From: Paenibacillus tyrphae
GTDB lineage: Bacteria; Bacillota; Bacilli; Paenibacillales; NBRC-103111
Length of the DNA: 64,000 nucleotides
NCBI RefSeq assembly: GCF_027925525.1
Contig: NZ_BSDJ01000029.1
Coordinates: forward strand, 37,291 to 101,290
Direction of reading: 5' to 3'
Below the pieces are notes generated by a model that saw only the letters and a list, made by a program, of their open reading frames with translations, ran no database searches and was not told where the DNA came from. The first letter of the stretch is position 1, and each line of letters starts with the position of its first letter. The translations under genes and the position numbers were made by a program. Shown piece after piece: positions 61,160 through 64,000 of the stretch.

Positions 61160-62723
61160 ATATGAGGGCGAGACGGTCGATGTCGTCATTGTGGGAGCCG
61201 GGGCTGCCGGCGGCGTGCTGGCGAAAGAGCTGAGCGAAGCCGGCATGACTGTCGTCGTGCTGGAAGCCGGACCGTTCCGGGACCCGCAGCACGATTTTGC
61301 CAGCGATGAGCTATCTATGCAAAGTTTGGGTTGGCAGGAAGCACGTATCGTGGATGGTCATGACCCGCTGCAAATGGGCCATAACAATTCCGGCTGGGGG
61401 GTTGGCGGGGGAACGACGCATTTTACCGGAGTCTTTTTGCGTTTTCATGAAAGCGATTTTCGAACCAAAACGCTGGACGGCGTCGGAGAGGATTGGCCGA
61501 TCGGCTATTCCGATCTTGAGCCTTACTATACCAAGATCGAGAAGGAGATCGCTGTATCGGGCCCAAAACATTTCCCTTGGGGCGAATTTCACGGCCCTTA
61601 TCCTTACCCCGAACGCGATCCGATAAGCCCGAACGCGCAGGTATTTGCCAGAGGCTGCGAAAAGCTCGGCATTCGCTGGGTCGTCAGCCCGCTGGCCATA
61701 TTGTCCGCGCCCTTCGAAGACCGACCGCCCTGCATCAATCGCGGTTTTTGCAACCAAGGCTGTATGCCGAACGCCAAATTCAGCACCCTGATCGTCCATA
61801 TTCCCAAAGCGATTGAAGCCGGTGCCGAAGTGCTGGCGGATTGCAGAGTTACTCAAGTGAATACGGACGAGAGCGGCCGGGCCACGGGAGTAACGTTTGT
61901 TCATAACGACGTGACCTATGAGCAGCGGGCAAGGTTAGTCATTTTGTCCGCCTATGTCGTAGAGACACCGAGACTGCTCCTGAATTCAGCCAACAGCCGG
62001 TTTCCGAACGGACTCGCCAACAGCAGCGGATGGGTCGGGAAAGCGTTCATGACCCACAGCAGCCACGATGTCTATGCACGATTTGAAGAAGAGGTCCGCC
62101 TGTATAAAGGAACCCCGGTGCTTGCCACGACGCAGGACTTTTACGCCACTTCCCCTGAACGCGATTTTGCCCGTGGCTATACGCTGCACGCCCACGGGGT
62201 CCGGCCGGTGAGCTTTGCCAGTGGAATTACCCAATCGGGTAAGAACGGTCTCATTTGGGGAACACGTTTGCGGGAAACGGTACTCGACTACAATTATTTC
62301 GGCCGAATCACGTTAGTTGGGGAGGTACTCCCGAACCCGGACAACGCCATTACCTTGAGCGATGAAAAGGATGCTTTCGGCATGCCACGCGCGAAAGTCA
62401 CTTTCAGCTATGGAGAAAACGACAACCGGCTTATCCAGCATGCGATCGGAACGATGAGCGAAATTTTAAGCGCCGCGGGAGGCAAGCCCGAATTCGTCAT
62501 CCCCGATACGGCTCATTTGATGGGAGGCTGCCGTATGGGCAACGATCCCGATACGTCCGTCGTGAACTCCTACGGACAGACGCACGATATTCCGAATCTG
62601 TTTATATGCGACGCGAGTATTTTCGTGACGTCCGGAGGCGGCAATCCGACCAATACGGTGATGGCGCTCGCGGCCCGTACTGCCGATTATATCAAGGCGA
62701 CCATGAAGCGAATGGAGCTTTGA
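61149..62723 (+). CDS. GMC family FAD-dependent oxidoreductase
   Basis: Encodes 524 residues from ATG 61149 with AGGAGG upstream. FAD-binding VDVVIVGAGAAGGVLAKELS (12-31), GWGVGGGTTHFTG near 100 and the C-terminal GGCRMGNDPDTSV and GGGNPTNTVMALAART motifs identify the catalytic subunit of a gluconate 2-dehydrogenase-like complex. Four conserved Cys (NRGFCNQGC and nearby) could matter for the fold or electron transfer. Likely oxidises a sugar or sugar acid; substrate inferred from the family. Confidence 0.9.
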   Translation: MKRKYEGETVDVVIVGAGAAGGVLAKELSEAGMTVVVLEAGPFRDPQHDFASDELSMQSLGWQEARIVDGHDPLQMGHNNSGWGVGGGTTHFTGVFLRFHESDFRTKTLDGVGEDWPIGYSDLEPYYTKIEKEIAVSGPKHFPWGEFHGPYPYPERDPISPNAQVFARGCEKLGIRWVVSPLAILSAPFEDRPPCINRGFCNQGCMPNAKFSTLIVHIPKAIEAGAEVLADCRVTQVNTDESGRATGVTFVHNDVTYEQRARLVILSAYVVETPRLLLNSANSRFPNGLANSSGWVGKAFMTHSSHDVYARFEEEVRLYKGTPVLATTQDFYATSPERDFARGYTLHAHGVRPVSFASGITQSGKNGLIWGTRLRETVLDYNYFGRITLVGEVLPNPDNAITLSDEKDAFGMPRAKVTFSYGENDNRLIQHAIGTMSEILSAAGGKPEFVIPDTAHLMGGCRMGNDPDTSVVNSYGQTHDIPNLFICDASIFVTSGGGNPTNTVMALAARTADYIKATMKRMEL

Positions 62724-62795
62724 CTATCCCCTACTCATCCTTTACGGTAAAATAAACACATACTGTGTTTACAAGCTACTTAGGAGGGAGAACCG

Positions 62796-63104
62796 TTGGC
62801 TATAGTCGAAGTAACCGTGATTCCCATCGGAACCGAAACGACCAGCTTAAGCAGATATGTCGCCGATCTGCACCGCCTGCTGGAACAAGCCCCGGAACCG
62901 ATTCAATTCCAAATGACGCCGATGAGCACCATCATTGAAGGAGAGCTTCAAGATTTATTTCAAGTGCTTCGGCGTCTGCATGAAGCCCCGTTCCAGCACG
63001 GAGCCCAACGCGTGTCCACATCGATCAAAATCGACGACCGCCGTGACAAAATTACTTCGATGGAGCAAAAGCTTCGCTCCGTCCGCGACAAACTTCAGTC
63101 GTGA
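62796..63104 (+). CDS. MTH1187 family thiamine-binding protein
   Basis: Encodes 102 residues from TTG 62796 behind GGAGGGAG. The ferredoxin-like fold is suggested by VEVTVIPIGTETTSLSRYVA and FQMTPMSTIIEGELQDLFQV, the hallmark of the MTH1187/YkoF-like group (old DUF77), which binds thiamine in some members. Ends 20 bp before a shared bidirectional terminator. Confidence 0.88.
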   Translation: MAIVEVTVIPIGTETTSLSRYVADLHRLLEQAPEPIQFQMTPMSTIIEGELQDLFQVLRRLHEAPFQHGAQRVSTSIKIDDRRDKITSMEQKLRSVRDKLQS

Positions 63105-63126
63105 AGTAAAAAGCAAATACAATGCA

Positions 63127-63158
63127 AAAAAGAGACCCCTTGAGGTCTCTTTACTTGT
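63127..63158. terminator. Bidirectional terminator between the MTH1187 gene and the tRNA cluster
   Basis: Nine-bp perfect stem AAAGAGACC/GGTCTCTTT (63129-63137 with 63144-63152); on the minus strand it is followed by six T, closing the tRNA transcript. Confidence 0.85.
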
Positions 63159-63166
63159 CACCTAAA

Positions 63167-63242
63167 TGGTGAGCCATGTAGGACTCGAACCTACGACACC
63201 CTGATTAAAAGTCAGGTGCTCTACCAACTGAGCTAATGGCTC
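63167..63242 (-). tRNA. tRNA-Lys (TTT)
   Basis: Acceptor GAGCCAT/ATGGCTC, anticodon loop CTTTTAA, encoded CCA. Last gene of the minus-strand tRNA cluster. Confidence 0.95.
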
Positions 63243-63253
63243 GTAAGTATAAC

Positions 63254-63339
63254 TGGTGGAGGCTGATGGATTCGAACCACCGAACTCGTCAGAGAACAGA
63301 TTTACAGTCTGCTGCGTTTGGCCACTTCGCTAAGCCTCC
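63254..63339 (-). tRNA. tRNA-Tyr (GTA)
   Basis: Acceptor GGAGGCT/AGCCTCC, anticodon GTA, long variable arm, encoded CCA. Confidence 0.95.
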
Positions 63340-63360
63340 GTGCAATGGCTATAAAGCCTA

Positions 63361-63436
<76 letters not shown>

Positions 63437-63498
63437 TTATGTATGCGGTTAGCTTGTCCCTTAAAGTTCGAGCTTATCCTACTTGGTAAGTTAAATCA

Positions 63499-63575
63499 TG
63501 GCGGAGCCGACGGGATTCGAACCCGCGGTCTCCTGCGTGACAGGCAGGCATGTTAGGCCTCTACACCACGGCTCC
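63499..63575 (-). tRNA. tRNA-Asp (GTC)
   Basis: Acceptor GGAGCCG/CGGCTCC, anticodon GTC with G discriminator, encoded CCA. Confidence 0.95.
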
Positions 63576-63596
63576 ACACTATAAAATTGAAACAAC

Positions 63597-63672
<76 letters not shown>

Positions 63673-63675
63673 ATA

Positions 63676-63751
63676 TGGTGGAGGCTGACGGGATCGAACC
63701 GCCGACCCTCTGCTTGTAAGGCAGATGCTCTCCCAGCTGAGCTAAGCCTCC
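63676..63751 (-). tRNA. tRNA-Val (TAC)
   Basis: Acceptor GGAGGCT/AGCCTCC, anticodon TAC, encoded CCA. Only 3 bases from tRNA-Thr. Confidence 0.95.
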
Positions 63752-63767
63752 ATGGGATAAATATATA

Positions 63768-63844
63768 TGGTAGCGGCGGAGGGGATCGAACCCCCGACCT
63801 TACGGGTATGAACCGTACGCTCTAGCCAGCTGAGCTACGCCGCC
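63768..63844 (-). tRNA. tRNA-Met (CAT), elongator
   Basis: GGCGGCG acceptor fully paired with CGCCGCT-type 3' strand, anticodon CAT, encoded CCA. The A-form pairing at position 1-72 indicates the elongator rather than initiator tRNA. Confidence 0.9.
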
Positions 63845-63854
63845 AAACTTGAAA

Positions 63855-63942
63855 CGGAGAGAGAGGGATTCGAACCCTCGCACCACTTGCGCAGTCTAAC
63901 CCCTTAGCAGAGGGTCCCCTTGAGCCACTTGGGTATCTCTCC
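63855..63942 (-). tRNA. tRNA-Ser (GCT)
   Basis: Acceptor GGAGAGA/TCTCTCC, anticodon GCT, long variable arm. Unlike the other seven, CCA is not encoded. Confidence 0.95.
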
Positions 63943-64000
63943 AAGCTTAAACTTTCAAGACTTGCGCCCTGAAAACTGGATCGAAACAAAGCGCGTTCCA
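63943..64000 (-). other. Probable rRNA operon spacer at the right edge
   Basis: GCGCCCTGAAAACTGGATC is typical of spacers in Bacillales rRNA operons. On the minus strand the tRNA cluster would follow it, so an rRNA operon probably lies just outside the window. Confidence 0.55.

Overview
The window looks like a chromosomal segment of a low-to-mid GC Firmicute, most likely a member of the Paenibacillaceae. Reasons: strong AGGAGG ribosome binding sites, frequent TTG and GTG starts, CtsR and CggR operators, an HPr kinase/phosphorylase, and gene order close to the Bacillus subtilis cggR-gapA-pgk-tpiA-pgm-eno, smpB/rnr/secG, crh-whiA-yvcK-rapZ, his and hprK-lgt-ppaX regions. The species cannot be named from this sequence alone.

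Positions 1-18640 are accessory DNA stacked against the 3' end of ssrA (tmRNA, 18638-18998, minus strand). Degenerate or exact copies of the ssrA 3' end, usually with an ssrA-type terminator, occur at 4131-4229, 14041-14095, 14253-14313 and 18601-18658, so ssrA has been used repeatedly as an integration site. Three blocks follow. Block 1 (1-4130) is AT-rich, with a partial zinc-metallopeptidase-like gene, an unknown CxxC protein and an AIPR-family abortive-infection protein with a nuclease-like N-terminus. Block 2 (4230-14290) has higher GC, with an SGNH hydrolase, an unusual two-domain isoprenoid synthase, a TetR regulator with three matching operators, an SDR enzyme, a broken flavodoxin-type gene, DUF4261 and DUF6530 proteins and an MFS transporter. 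Block 3 (14314-18478) is a 4.35-kb unit between 235-bp direct repeats, carrying one large GTPase-like protein of unknown family and a decayed serine recombinase whose 3' end itself contains the ssrA-like core.

From 18640 rightward the genome is conserved core, almost all on the minus strand: ssrA, smpB, rnr, carboxylesterase, secG, an M50-type membrane peptidase, and the glycolytic operon cggR-gap-pgk-tpiA-gpmI-eno behind a CggR operator. Then come tRNA-Arg and clpP (plus strand, CtsR box), a cell-surface stalk/PKD protein, crh-whiA-yvcK-rapZ, glucokinase, trxB, a TPR protein, prs and hisJ, the hisZGDBHAF(IE) operon, a yvoF-type acyltransferase, ppaX, lgt, hprK, a LysR regulator, an MsmX/UgpC-type ATPase and a PucR-type regulator. 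On the plus strand an operon encodes a LarA-like enzyme, a membrane protein, a gluconate-dehydrogenase subunit-3 protein and a GMC oxidoreductase. The window ends with a thiamine-binding MTH1187-type gene and eight minus-strand tRNAs that probably trail an rRNA operon beyond the right edge.

Several genes form one carbon-control circuit: HprK phosphorylates Ser46 of HPr/Crh, CggR gates the triose-phosphate genes, and rapZ, yvcK, glcK and msmX touch sugar or cell-wall precursor flux. prs and hisJ next to the his genes provide PRPP and the phosphatase step of histidine synthesis.

The most novel signals are: (a) two copies of a probable structured RNA (24366-24472 and 38477-38621) with conserved unpaired sequence and covarying stems; (b) a type I toxin-antitoxin locus with a 37-residue holin-like toxin and an antisense RNA (51699-52022); (c) the nested ssrA islands and their single-cargo GTPase-like gene; and (d) the two-domain isoprenoid synthase.
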